Below, piece after piece: positions 53,824-62,564 of a DNA stretch of 64,000 nucleotides. The translations under genes and the position numbers were made by a program. A model generated the notes under the pieces. That model saw nothing but the letters and a program-made list of their open reading frames with translations. It was not told the origin of the DNA and did not search any database. The DNA is from Acidimicrobiia bacterium (GTDB lineage: Bacteria > Actinomycetota > Acidimicrobiia > Acidimicrobiales > Bin134), in assembly GCA_022822905.1 (NCBI GenBank), contig JAJDYE010000041.1, positions 174,219-238,218 of the forward strand. Direction: 5' to 3'. Position 1 is the first letter of the stretch. Each line of letters opens with the position of its first letter.

Positions 53824-56800
53824 ATGGCCCCAGACCCGGAGTCGATGGTCGGCCAGAACGCCTGGCTGGTGGACGAGATGCACCGTCAGTACCTGGACGA
53901 CCCAAAGTCGGTCAGCGAGAGCTGGCAGGACTTCTTCTCCGACTACCGACCCGACCGGGTTCTCCCCGACTCGGACGCCCCTGAGACCCCGCCCCCGCCG
54001 GCGCCCGAGCCCGATGAGGCCCCTGAGCCTCCTCCAGGGGACCCGCTGCGGGGGGCGGCGGCCCGCATTGCCCGCAACATGGAGGCCAGCCTGGCCGTCC
54101 CCACTGCCACCAGCTTCCGGGAAGTCCCGGCCAAGCTGCTCGACGTGAACCGCCGGATCGTCAACGGCTATCTGGGACGCACCGACGGCCGCAAGGTGTC
54201 GTACACCCATCTGATCGCCTACGCCGTGGTGCAGGCCATCGCCCGCCACATGCCGGTGATGAACTCCACCTTCGTCGATGGCGACAACGGCCCTCGGGTA
54301 GTGCGCCATCCCCACATCGGCCTGGGCATCGCCGTAGACGTGGAGAAGGCCGACGGGTCCCGCTCACTTCTGGTGCCGTGCTTGCCCGAAGCCGACACGC
54401 TGGACTTCCCCAACTTCGTCGAGCTCTACGACACCATGATCCGCAAAGTGCGGAGCAATGATCTGAGCCCCGACGACTTTGCGGGCGTCACCGTCAGCAT
54501 CACCAACCCCGGCACCCTGGGCACGGTGCAGTCGGTGCCCCGGCTCATGCCCGGCCAAGGGGTCATCGTCGGCGTGGGCACGATTGACTATCCCACGGCC
54601 TATCAGGCCGCCGACTCCCGAACGCTGGCCGACCTGGGGGTGTCGAAGGTGATCACCCTGTCGTCCACCTACGACCACCGCATCATCCAGGGTGCCGAGT
54701 CGGGGATGTTCCTGGGCGCGGTTCACGAACTGCTGCTGGGCAAGCACAACTTCTACGACGACATATTCCGTGCGGTGGGCGTGCCTTATGAAGCAGTTCG
54801 CTGGCGGCCCGACATCTTGCCCCTCGACCGAGAGCAGGCCGTGATCACCAAGCAAGTGCAGGTGAACGCGCTCATCAACATGCACCGAGTGCGAGGGCAC
54901 CTCATCGCCGACCTCGACCCTCTGTCGGCCAACGAACCCGAGATGCACGCCGAGCTCGATCCAGCCACCTACGGCCTCACCATCTGGGACCTCGACCGGG
55001 AGTTCCTCACCACCGGGCTAGGCGGCATCGACATGGGCCAGCCCGACGGCAAGATGCCGCTGGGCGAGATCCTGCACGTGCTCCGCAATGCCTACTGCCG
55101 CACCGTCGGGGTGGAGTACATGCACATCCAGGATCCCGACGAGAAGCAGTGGATCCAAGAGCAGGTGGAGGGACTGGGCGCTCCGGCGGGGCTGGAAGAG
55201 AAGCTGCACATCTTGGATCGGCTGAACGCGGCCGAGGCGCTGGAACGATTCTTGGACACAAAGTACGTAGGCCAGAAGCGCTTCGGGATCGAGGGCGCCG
55301 AGAGCGCCATCGTGGTGCTGGATTCGGTGCTGGGAAAGGCCGCCGACCTGGGCATGGCCTCGGCGATCATGGGCATGGCCCACCGGGGACGGCTCAACGT
55401 GCTGGTGAACATCGTGGGCAAGGACTACGGACAGCTCTTCGGTGAGTTCGAAGGGAACCTGGATGAGTCGTCTACCCAGGGGTCGGGTGACGTGAAATAC
55501 CACCTGGGAATGACCTCGGAGTTCGAGAGCATGGCGGGCAACCGCATCCCAGTGGAGCTGGCCGCCAACCCGTCGCACTTGGAGGCGGTGAACCCGGTAG
55601 TGGAGGGCATGGTCCGGGCCCGCTTGGACGACCTCAGCCACGACCAAGGCGAACACAGCCCGGTCAGCGGGCTGGTGAGGGGCCAGGTGGCCGACGAGGA
55701 TGACCGCTGTCCGGTGCTTCCCGTGCTGGTCCACGGCGACGCCGCCTTTGCCGGTCAGGGGGTGGTGAGCGAGACCTTGAACCTGTCGCTGATCGAGGGA
55801 TATCGCACCGGGGGCACCGTGCATTTGGTGATCAACAACCAGGTGGGGTTCACCACGACGGCTGAGTCGGCTCGCTCCAGCTATTACTGCACGGATGTGG
55901 CCAAGATGATCCAAGCGCCCATCTTCCACGTGAACGGCGACGATCCCGAGGCCTGCGCCCGAGTGGCCCTTTTGGCGCTGGCCTACCGCAATCACTTCCA
56001 CAAAGACGTAGTGATCGACATGTGGTGCTACCGCCGCCAGGGGCACAACGAGGCCGACGACCCCAGCTACACCCAGCCGGAGATGTACCGGCGGATCGAG
56101 AGCCACCGCTCGGTGCGAAAGCGGTACGTGGAATCGCTGGTGAAGCGGGGGGACATCACCCTGGACGAGGCCGAACAGGCCATGGACGAATTCCGGGCCA
56201 AACTCCAGAAGGCGCTGGAGGAAACCCGGGACCACACCTCCGACGAATCGCTGGGGGAAACCGTTGGATCTGCGAATGCCGCCAGCAGAGATCTTCAGCT
56301 GTCGATTTCGGAAGGGCTGGCCGACCCCACTCCCCACGTTGCGCCCCCCGTGGACACCGGCGTGTCGGAAAGGCAGATCAGGCGGGTGTTCGACGTGCTC
56401 ACCTCGGTGCCCGACGGGTTTGTGCTCCACCCCAAACTGGCCCGCCAGTTCGAGGCCCGAGACAAGATGATGGCCGAGGGCATGGTGGACTGGGGGCTAG
56501 CCGAGGCGTTGGCCTTCGGCACCCTGCTTGATGAGGGAACATCGATCCGCCTGGCCGGCCAGGACTCCCGCCGGGGAACGTTCTCCCATCGCCACAGCAC
56601 CCTGGTGTGCAACCAAACGGCCCGGGAGCACTGCCCGCTGGCCGAACTGGCCCGCAGTGGTACCAAGTTGTGGGTGTACGACTCGCTGCTCTCGGAATAT
56701 GCAGCCCTAGGCTTCGAATACGGCTACTCCGTAGGCGACACCAATGCGATGGTCCTCTGGGAGGCCCAATTCGGCGACTTCGTCAATGGTGCGCAGATCA

Positions 56801-57519
56801 TCATCGACCAATTCGTCATGTCGGCCGAGGACAAGTGGAGCCAACGCTCTGGACTGGTGATGCTTCTTCCCCATGGTTTCGAGGGTCAGGGGCCAGAGCA
56901 CTCTTCGGGGCGGATCGAGCGGTTCTTGCAATCGGTGGCCGAGAACAACATCCGAGTGGCCAACCTGTCTACTGCGGCTCAGTACTTCCACCTGCTCCGA
57001 GACCAAGCGAGGCGGTCGAAGCGCAAGCCGCTGGTGCTGTTCACGCCCAAATCGCTGTTGCGCCACCGCGACGCAAGATCGCCGGTGGGCGATTTGACCG
57101 ATGGCTGGTTCTCCCCGGTGCTGCCCGATCCCGGCGATTTCGATCCCCGGCAGGTCACCGGTGTTGTGCTGGCCAGCGGCAAGATCAGCCATGAGGCCAT
57201 CGCAGAGCGAAACCGGGTGGGCACCCCCGCGGCGGTTGTGCGAGTGGAACAGCTCTACCCCTGGCCGGCCAGCGCCCTGGCCGAAGCACTCGGCCACTAC
57301 CCCCAAATCGACAAAATCGTCTGGCTCCAAGAGGAGCCCCAGAACATGGGACCGTGGAACTACGTGAAGGGCCATCTCCATGAGGCGTTCGGAGACCATT
57401 GCGAGATCCTTCGGGCCAGCCGCAACGAGTCGTCTAGCCCGGCCACCGGCAGCGGCGCCATTCACGCCCAGGAGCAGTCGGAGCTCATTGCCCGAACTCT
57501 TGATCTACTGAATTCCTAG
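53824..57519 (+). CDS. kgd: Multifunctional 2-oxoglutarate dehydrogenase/decarboxylase Kgd
   Basis: The mycobacterial-type fusion is complete at 1231 residues. An N-terminal 45-residue segment (NAWLVDEMHRQYLDDPKS) precedes an E2-type succinyltransferase domain with SSTYDHRIIQGAESGMFL (DHRxxQG active site). An E1 thiamine-diphosphate domain follows with GMAHRGRLNVLVNIVGK and LPVLVHGDAAFAGQGVVSETL, and a transketolase-like C-terminus. It links the TCA cycle to succinyl-CoA or succinic semialdehyde. It diverges from xth, and its stop overlaps the convergent SulP gene. Confidence 0.97.
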   Translation: MAPDPESMVGQNAWLVDEMHRQYLDDPKSVSESWQDFFSDYRPDRVLPDSDAPETPPPPAPEPDEAPEPPPGDPLRGAAARIARNMEASLAVPTATSFREVPAKLLDVNRRIVNGYLGRTDGRKVSYTHLIAYAVVQAIARHMPVMNSTFVDGDNGPRVVRHPHIGLGIAVDVEKADGSRSLLVPCLPEADTLDFPNFVELYDTMIRKVRSNDLSPDDFAGVTVSITNPGTLGTVQSVPRLMPGQGVIVGVGTIDYPTAYQAADSRTLADLGVSKVITLSSTYDHRIIQGAESGMFLGAVHELLLGKHNFYDDIFRAVGVPYEAVRWRPDILPLDREQAVITKQVQVNALINMHRVRGHLIADLDPLSANEPEMHAELDPATYGLTIWDLDREFLTTGLGGIDMGQPDGKMPLGEILHVLRNAYCRTVGVEYMHIQDPDEKQWIQEQVEGLGAPAGLEEKLHILDRLNAAEALERFLDTKYVGQKRFGIEGAESAIVVLDSVLGKAADLGMASAIMGMAHRGRLNVLVNIVGKDYGQLFGEFEGNLDESSTQGSGDVKYHLGMTSEFESMAGNRIPVELAANPSHLEAVNPVVEGMVRARLDDLSHDQGEHSPVSGLVRGQVADEDDRCPVLPVLVHGDAAFAGQGVVSETLNLSLIEGYRTGGTVHLVINNQVGFTTTAESARSSYYCTDVAKMIQAPIFHVNGDDPEACARVALLALAYRNHFHKDVVIDMWCYRRQGHNEADDPSYTQPEMYRRIESHRSVRKRYVESLVKRGDITLDEAEQAMDEFRAKLQKALEETRDHTSDESLGETVGSANAASRDLQLSISEGLADPTPHVAPPVDTGVSERQIRRVFDVLTSVPDGFVLHPKLARQFEARDKMMAEGMVDWGLAEALAFGTLLDEGTSIRLAGQDSRRGTFSHRHSTLVCNQTAREHCPLAELARSGTKLWVYDSLLSEYAALGFEYGYSVGDTNAMVLWEAQFGDFVNGAQIIIDQFVMSAEDKWSQRSGLVMLLPHGFEGQGPEHSSGRIERFLQSVAENNIRVANLSTAAQYFHLLRDQARRSKRKPLVLFTPKSLLRHRDARSPVGDLTDGWFSPVLPDPGDFDPRQVTGVVLASGKISHEAIAERNRVGTPAAVVRVEQLYPWPASALAEALGHYPQIDKIVWLQEEPQNMGPWNYVKGHLHEAFGDHCEILRASRNESSSPATGSGAIHAQEQSELIARTLDLLNS

Positions 57520-59138
57520 TCCTCGAGCAGCCGCCTGGCCACCGCTCGGGCTTCATCCTGGGTTCCGACGATCTGATCCTCGGGAACCCGCTGGAGCACG
57601 TCGAGGGACTGCAAGGTGCGGGCGGGCAGCCCGGTGAGCGCCATCACTATGCACTCGGTGTCTTGATCGATGGCGGCGTCGATGAGCTGCTCCAACACCA
57701 GTGCCGCGCTCTCGTCCATGTAGACGGTGTCGGTGAAATCGAAGATCACCACCTCATGCTCGCTGATGTCCACGCTCACGGTGTTGATGATCTTGTTGGA
57801 CGACGCCACCGAGAAGCTGCCCTTGAAGGCCACCATGCCGACCCGGGCGGCATGGGGGTCGGCCCCCTCCTCGGGGGCAGCCACCTCGCCTGCGAAGAAG
57901 ACCTGGTCGAGGATCGGCACAGACACCACGTTGTCCATTTCCAGGCGCTCGAACTGCCGGGCACGGGTCATACCGGCGATGATCAGGCCAATGGCCACCG
58001 CGGTTATCAGATCGACGAACACCGTCAGGCCGAACGTGGCGAACATCACGAACAGGTGCTCGCGGTGGAGCCGGGTGACCTTGGTCAAGAACCGCCAGTC
58101 CATGATGTCCCAGCCCACCTTCATCAAGATGCCGGCCAGAGCGGCGTGGGGAATGTCCTCCACGTATGCGCCCAGGCCCAGAACCAAAGCCAGCAAGATG
58201 AGCGCCCGCAGCACGCCAGAGACTCGGCTGTGGCCTCCAGCCCGAATGTTCACCACTGTGCCCATGGTCGCCCCAGCACCGGGCGTCCCGCCGATGAATC
58301 CAACCATCATGTTGCCGAGGCCCTGGCCGATCAGCTCCCGATTGGGCTGATGGCTGGTGCGGGTCATCGAATCGGCTACCAGCGAGGTGAGCAGGCTGTC
58401 TATGGCGCCCAGCAGGGCGATGGTCAGTGCCGGCTGAACGGCCCCAGCCAGCACATCTCCGGATAGCTCGGGCAATTTGAAATCCGGCAGACCAGTCGGC
58501 ACGTCTCCGATGACGGGGGTGTCGTCCAGCCACAGAACGCTCAGCAGCGTCCCGACGATCAGCGCCATAAGCATCGGGGGAACGAAGGCTCGCAGGCGAG
58601 GGGGCCAGAAGATGCAGACGCCCAGCGAAGTGGCCGCAATGGCCAACGAGCTGTAGTTGGCGTCGCCGAACACGTCGGGCCAGGAGCGGACCGCGTCGAT
58701 CGGCCCGCCCAGCTCCACCGGCGCCCCCAGAAACGGCAGGGTCTGCACCAAGATGATGATCACCCCGATGCCCGACATGAACCCCGACACCACCGAGTAC
58801 GGCGTGTACACCACGAACCGGCCGATTTGCAGCATCCCCAGGCAGATCTGGAGCAAGCCCGCCATCACTACGATGGTGAACGCCTCTTCGAGGCTCTCGG
58901 CATGGCTGGTGACCACCACCGCCATGGCCAGAGCCATGGGGCCGGTAGGCCCCGATATCTGTGCCCGAGTCCCGCCGAAAACCGCGGCGAACAGCCCCAA
59001 GGCGATCGCCCCGTACATCCCGGCCACCGCCCCCAACCCCGACGCCACCCCGAACGCCAATGCCGTAGGGAGACCGACAACCGCCGCAGTGATGCCCCCG
59101 AAGGCGTCTTCGCGAAAATCGTGAAGCGAGTAGCTCAC
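57516..59138 (-). CDS. SulP family anion transporter with STAS domain
   Basis: Roughly 10-12 transmembrane segments in the SulP pattern (AFGGITAAVVGLPTALAFGVASG, SGPTGPMALAMAVVV) are followed by a STAS domain (EVVIFDFTDTVYMDESAALV). It may carry sulfate, bicarbonate or another anion; the sequence does not decide. I prefer GTG 59138 (VSYSLHDFREDAFGG) as the start because the ORF-track start 59249 overlaps the small secreted-protein gene. The Shine-Dalgarno is weak. Its stop shares CTAG with kgd. Confidence 0.88.
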   Translation of the reverse strand: MSYSLHDFREDAFGGITAAVVGLPTALAFGVASGLGAVAGMYGAIALGLFAAVFGGTRAQISGPTGPMALAMAVVVTSHAESLEEAFTIVVMAGLLQICLGMLQIGRFVVYTPYSVVSGFMSGIGVIIILVQTLPFLGAPVELGGPIDAVRSWPDVFGDANYSSLAIAATSLGVCIFWPPRLRAFVPPMLMALIVGTLLSVLWLDDTPVIGDVPTGLPDFKLPELSGDVLAGAVQPALTIALLGAIDSLLTSLVADSMTRTSHQPNRELIGQGLGNMMVGFIGGTPGAGATMGTVVNIRAGGHSRVSGVLRALILLALVLGLGAYVEDIPHAALAGILMKVGWDIMDWRFLTKVTRLHREHLFVMFATFGLTVFVDLITAVAIGLIIAGMTRARQFERLEMDNVVSVPILDQVFFAGEVAAPEEGADPHAARVGMVAFKGSFSVASSNKIINTVSVDISEHEVVIFDFTDTVYMDESAALVLEQLIDAAIDQDTECIVMALTGLPARTLQSLDVLQRVPEDQIVGTQDEARAVARRLLED

Positions 59139-59232
59139 CTCGACAGATTGCCACGAGCACCAGCCCCAACCCGCCATCCCGCCAAAGACCCAGCACCGAC
59201 ACCCCCACTCCCAATCACCAACCTCTCCACGA

Positions 59233-59529
59233 TTAGGGGGGAAGCTCAACCCGCTCTTTTTTGGTGTAGGGCGGTATCCTGACCTTTTTGTTCCCCACGA
59301 ACTTCTTGGTCACCACGTCCTCATACTGGGGAACGTCTACATAGTTGTAGGCGGGAACGTCTTTGTAGTTGTAATCGGGAATCGTTTTGGTGCCGTCCTG
59401 CTCCTGGGCTTGGTAGGGCTCTTGTCTGGTGATCTCGGTTCTGGTCGGATCGTGAGCACTGGCCGCAGCGGGCAGCAGGGTTGTCACAACACAAAAAACA
59501 GCGAACAGAACAAGGAAACGTCGGAACGT
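59233..59529 (-). CDS. Small secreted Tyr-rich protein, apparent ACG start
   Basis: From an ACG (59529-59527) the frame encodes a classic signal peptide (FRRFLVLFAVFCVVTTLLPA then AASA-HD). A ~70-residue exported domain follows with repeats of Tyr-Asn-Tyr and Asp-Val-Pro (PDYNYKDVPAYNYVDVPQYE) and a basic end (KKVRIPPYTKKERVELPP). The ORF track's GTG at 59487 lies inside the signal peptide and lacks a ribosome site, whereas AAGGGGA lies 8 bases before the ACG. No ATG, GTG or TTG exists upstream in frame before a stop. The function is unknown; a surface or metal-binding role would be guesswork. Confidence 0.6.
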   Translation of the reverse strand, partial: TFRRFLVLFAVFCVVTTLLPAAASAHDPTRTEITRQEPYQAQEQDGTKTIPDYNYKDVPAYNYVDVPQYEDVVTKKFVGNKKVRIPPYTKKERVELPP

Positions 59530-59534
59530 CGGGC

Positions 59535-59695
59535 GGTCCCCTTCGGACGGTCGGGTAATTCCGACTACAGAAATCCGCTGTCAGGCCCGAAGGGGACCAA
59601 GACGAAGCCCGACCCACCTCGGAGGGGAATGGGCAAGCACCCGACTCGCCATCGCACCTGACCGCAGGGGAAATCTCACGGATCTCTGTAGTCGG
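59535..59695 (-). promoter_or_regulatory. Interlocking inverted repeats (possible pseudoknot) in the leader of the small secreted-protein gene
   Basis: Two inverted repeats interlock. A 12-base perfect pair lies at 59535-59546 and 59587-59598 (ggtccccttcgg / ccgaaggggacc). A 17-base pair lies at 59561-59577 and 59679-59695 (ccgactacagaaatccg / cggatctctgtagtcgg). The order on the minus-strand RNA is arm 1, arm 2, arm 1', arm 2', the topology of an H-type pseudoknot or two competing stems. The single mismatch in the 17-base stem is a G-U pair on the minus strand but an A-C mismatch on the plus strand, favouring a minus-strand RNA. The last arm contains the AAGGGGA ribosome site of the small gene. 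Confidence 0.5.
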
Positions 59696-59699
59696 GGCC

Positions 59700-60057
59700 G
59701 AACCTAACCCGGCCTCTGAGCAGGCCGCAGGCGCCGCAAGCCCGACCTCTCCCTAGTGGCTTTGCATATGTCTATACGAGTGCTAATTTGGCTGCATGGC
59801 TCCCGCTCTGGAACCCGATTGATGTCGCGTTTGTCACCGACTGTGCGCCAGCAAAGGGCCGAAGCGCTGGTGGCTGTTGCCGCCATAGGCCGCCAGCTCG
59901 ATGCCGACACAGAAGCGCTGACAACCGCCATGAGCCACGCCAACAGCGTCGGTTGCTCATGGCACTAGATCGCCCGTCATGCCCCCTTGAACCGCGCTAC
60001 CGCCCAACGCCGAGTCGAGCGGTAGCGGCAAACCACCAACACAACCGAAAGGCAGCC
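59700..60057. other. Mostly empty 358-base stretch before the membrane-protein gene
   Basis: No solid gene is seen. A plus-strand frame 59822-59968 encodes 48 residues (MSRLSPTVRQQRAEALVAVA...) with a helical, Ala-rich sequence. It could be a tiny protein or the remnant of a mobile-element gene. The terminal inverted repeats of neighbouring IS elements do not reach here. Confidence 0.4.
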
Positions 60058-60534
60058 ATGACCACACCGCCAACCACGCCACTCCAAACGCCGTCGGTCA
60101 TCTCGCCGCCTAAAAGTCGCCATTTGGTCATCATGGTGGCGGTGGTTTTGGCTCTAGGTGGGGCGCTATTGCCGATAGCACCGGAGCTGACCATAGCCCT
60201 CGTTAGTCTGCTTATGGCCTATTGTCTGATCTTCATAGCGCGCTATGCAGTGTTTTGGCTCAAACACCGCCCACTGCCACGAAATTACGACGACAACGGC
60301 AAGCTCCAACCGAACAAAATAGAAAATTTTCTGCTTTGCATATTTGCATTTTCCCCGTGTTGGGTTTGGGCGGTATTCAGCAGCGATGGAAGATTGGACT
60401 TCTCATTTTGGTTGGCTACTGCATTGATAGTGCTTTCCTATTTTCTCGGTAAACTCGTCCTGTTCCGCTGGTGGCTTCCCCGAAGAAAACGACAACAGCA
60501 ACGAGAAGACAGCATGTCTGGCCTACGGGGGTAA
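60058..60534 (+). CDS. Hypothetical four-helix membrane protein
   Basis: The 158-residue protein has a Thr/Pro-rich N-terminus (MTTPPTTPLQTPSVISPPKS), then four hydrophobic segments (LVIMVAVVLALGGALLPIA, LTIALVSLLMAYCLIFIA, NFLLCIFAFSPCWVWAVF and FWLATALIVLSYFLGKLVLF) and a basic C-terminal tail. AAAGG precedes the ATG. The ORF track start (59788) adds non-homogeneous sequence and is rejected. The AT-rich codons unlike the housekeeping genes suggest recent acquisition. The function is unknown. Confidence 0.7.
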   Translation: MTTPPTTPLQTPSVISPPKSRHLVIMVAVVLALGGALLPIAPELTIALVSLLMAYCLIFIARYAVFWLKHRPLPRNYDDNGKLQPNKIENFLLCIFAFSPCWVWAVFSSDGRLDFSFWLATALIVLSYFLGKLVLFRWWLPRRKRQQQREDSMSGLRG

Positions 60535-60651
60535 CCGTTCCAGATCTCTTGCCTTGGCAGGGAACTTACAGCAAAGAGAGAACAGCGGGCAACAGCCGCC
60601 TATGCGGGGAGGGTTAGAAGTTGCCGCGGCGCGGGCGGCCGCTGGAAAAAA

Positions 60652-60899
60652 TCAGGCTTGATCGCTCAGCACTGGCGCAGAGAGCGCCCTGACATGTCTA
60701 ATGATTGATGGAGACACAATCATCAAGACCCCAATAGCCTCGATTGCCATTACCACGATCATGCGGTGGATGTTCAGCAGGCCAGCGAACCACGGGGCGA
60801 ACACAAAGAGGGTGAGATATACAAAGCCCTACCCACCACGGCGAGCAGCCAGTTCCAACACTCCCACGGCCAGAGCCGCACAACAACGTAAAGAGAGTG
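60652..60899 (-). pseudogene. Remnant of a small membrane-protein gene next to the IS3 insertion
   Basis: On the minus strand one frame runs from the IS edge to a stop at 60652: LSLRCCAALAVGVLELAARRGG, an internal TAG, then GFVYLTLFVFAPWFAGLLNI and HRMIVVMAIEAIGVLMIVSP, ending SAPVLSDQA. The hydrophobic, protein-like sequence on both sides of the TAG implies a decayed gene. A T-run follows its stop. No start remains on the far side of the IS. Confidence 0.4.
60896..60899. repeat. Left copy of the 4-bp target duplication (AGTG)
   Basis: AGTG directly precedes the left inverted repeat and recurs at 62183-62186 just after the right one. Its intactness shows that the IS3 element inserted as a unit and has not been rearranged since. 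Confidence 0.85.
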
Positions 60900-60943
60900 T
60901 GAGTATCCCCCCTTTGGCCGGTCACCTCGATTAGGAGGTAACC

Positions 60944-61261
60944 ATGTCATTGATGGAAAGGAACGGGCCGCCGGGCAGGACCAGGCGGCGGTTCACTAAG
61001 GAGTTCAAGGCTGACGCGGTGGCGTTGGTGTTGGACGGGGGCAGGCCGGTGGCCCACGTGGCCCATGATCTGGGGATCGGGGCGACGAGTCTGGGCAACT
61101 GGGTCCGCCAGGCCCGCATCGACCGGGGCGACAAGCCGGGTTTGACGACCGAGGAGCGCTCAGAGCTGGTGCGGTTGCGCCGGGAGAACTCGAAGCTGCG
61201 AATGGAGCGTGAGCTGCTCAAACGAGCGACGGCCTTCTGGGTGCAGGAGTCGGGACAGTGA
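60944..61261 (+). CDS. IS3-family transposase OrfA
   Basis: OrfA (105 residues) is a DNA-binding protein with a helix-turn-helix (RFTKEFKADAVALVL...VAHDLGIGATSLGNWV) and a leucine-zipper-like C-terminal helix (LVRLRRENSKLRMERELLK). Its stop overlaps the orfB GTG (GTGA). OrfB is in the -1 frame, so a frameshifted OrfAB fusion is possible, although no A6G-type slippery run is seen near the junction. Confidence 0.92.
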   Translation: MSLMERNGPPGRTRRRFTKEFKADAVALVLDGGRPVAHVAHDLGIGATSLGNWVRQARIDRGDKPGLTTEERSELVRLRRENSKLRMERELLKRATAFWVQESGQ

Positions 61262-62151
61262 CCCGCTATCGGTGGGTCGCTGCCCGGAGGGCCGAGGGGT
61301 TCCCGACTGCGGTGTCGTGCCGGGTCGCCGGCGTGAGCCGCCAGGCGTTCTACGACTGGGTCGCCCGCCTGAAGGAGGGGCCCTCCCCAGCTGAGCTGGC
61401 CGACGCCGAGCTGGTGGGTGCGATACGCGCCGTCCACGCGGAGTCGGGCGGGGCCTACGGGTCGCCCAGGGTCACCGCGCAGCTGCGCCGACAGGGCCGC
61501 AGAGTCAACCACAAGCGCGTCGAGAGGCTCATGCGCCTCAACGGCATCTGCGGCATCCACAAAAGGCGCACTCCCCGCTTCACCGGCTCGGCTGGCACCA
61601 GATCGGCGCCTGAGGACCTGGTGCGCCGGCGGTTCCGCCCCGGCCGGCCGGATCGGGTGTGGGCCGGCGACATCACCTACATCCCCACCGGACAGGGCTG
61701 GCTGCACCTCGCAGTCGTGCTCGACATCGGGTCCAGGCGGATCGTCGGCTACTCCATGGCCCCCCACATGGCCGCCCCACTGGTCATCGACGCCCTCGAC
61801 ACCGCCGCCGCGTCCAGAGGCCACCGCACCGCCGGGGTGACATTCCACTCCGACCGCGGCCCGCAATACCTCTCCAGGGATTTCGCCTCGGCGCTGCGCC
61901 GCCACAACATGCGCCAATCCGCAGGGCGGGTCGGCAACTGCTGGGACAACAGCGTCGTCGAGTCGTTCTTCGCCACCTTGAAGCGCGAGCTCGTCACACA
62001 GACCCGGTTCGCGACCCGAAACCAGGCCCGCCAGGAGATCTTCGCCTGGATCGGCCGCTACAACAACCGGCGAATCCACTCCACACTCGAATACCTGACC
62101 CCCACAGAATGGGAGGACCACCACCGACAACCACTAGAACAAGCCGCATAA
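61258..62151 (+). CDS. IS3-family transposase OrfB (DDE integrase)
   Basis: The 297-residue catalytic protein has an HTH_21 region (YGSPRVTAQLRRQGRRVNHKR) and an rve integrase core. The DDE triad lies at WAGDITYIPTG, VTFHSDRGPQYLS and CWDNSVVESFFATLKREL. All three acidic residues are present and the frame is intact. Confidence 0.95.
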   Translation: MTRYRWVAARRAEGFPTAVSCRVAGVSRQAFYDWVARLKEGPSPAELADAELVGAIRAVHAESGGAYGSPRVTAQLRRQGRRVNHKRVERLMRLNGICGIHKRRTPRFTGSAGTRSAPEDLVRRRFRPGRPDRVWAGDITYIPTGQGWLHLAVVLDIGSRRIVGYSMAPHMAAPLVIDALDTAAASRGHRTAGVTFHSDRGPQYLSRDFASALRRHNMRQSAGRVGNCWDNSVVESFFATLKRELVTQTRFATRNQARQEIFAWIGRYNNRRIHSTLEYLTPTEWEDHHRQPLEQAA

Positions 62152-62182
62152 ACCAAGTGACCGGACAACGGGGGGAACCTCA

Positions 62183-62186
62183 AGTG
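62183..62186. repeat. Right copy of the 4-bp target duplication (AGTG)
   Basis: It is identical to the AGTG at 60896-60899 on the other side of the IS3 element. Confidence 0.85.
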
Positions 62187-62339
62187 CGACTGGTGGTTTG
62201 AAGGGTGTTTATGCTGGTGGGAGCGGGTTTGGAGGTTTGGGTTTACATAACGGGGATTCTCCTACACCGGCGGCGTTCCCCCAGGCCAGCGGGCCGGGAG
62301 GCCAGTGGACCGGAGCCGGTGGAGGCGCTGGAGCTGGTG

Positions 62340-62564
62340 TCAATCCCGGTGTCGATCATCGCCGGGCAGCTCCTCGCGTTGGTCGATCCCCACGCCCAGC
62401 GCCATACCGCAGGCCGCCCAGATGATGCGGACCCGCTCCGGCCACGACTTGCCGGAGCGGATGACCACCACCACTTCCAGGGCGTCACCCATGTCTGCGG
62501 CGGCGTCTTCTGCTATTACAGCCCAGCTCCCGTCGGGTATCTGAAACGGCCTGCCTTCGACCAC
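62340..62564 (-). CDS. Hypothetical 74-residue protein, possibly a fragment
   Basis: The frame MVEGRPFQIPDGSWAVIAED continues with MGDALEVVVVIRSGKSWPER and ends in a charged tail. The composition looks like a real globular protein, but no family is recognised. It sits between two IS elements and may be what is left of a longer gene. The other frames of this 600-base stretch appear meaningless. Confidence 0.4.
   Translation of the reverse strand: MVEGRPFQIPDGSWAVIAEDAAADMGDALEVVVVIRSGKSWPERVRIIWAACGMALGVGIDQREELPGDDRHRD

Larger units (their letters stand above)
60900..62182 (+). mobile_element. Complete IS3-family insertion sequence (1283 bp)
   Basis: The element carries orfA and orfB of an IS3-family transposase between 28-base imperfect inverted repeats. 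The left repeat (60900-60927) is TGAGTATCCCCCCTTTGGCC... and the right repeat (62155-62182, read outward to inward) TGAGGTTCCCCCCGTTGTCC..., both starting TGA as in IS3. A 4-base AGTG target duplication flanks it. The element looks intact and possibly active. Confidence 0.92.

Noticed and set aside
51950-54148. 732-residue plus-strand ORF across the antiporter
   Set aside because: It is antisense to the antiporter and xth, with low-complexity Ser/Pro/Thr sequence and a frame join into the kgd region; not a real gene.
59321-59617. Minus-strand 98-residue ORF overlapping the small secreted gene
   Set aside because: The alternative frame carries the signal peptide and Tyr-rich repeats; this frame has no coherent domain.
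61195-61265. IS3 programmed -1 frameshift site
   Set aside because: OrfB is in the -1 frame, but no A6G-type slippery run or strong stem is visible; GTGA coupling explains OrfB expression equally well.
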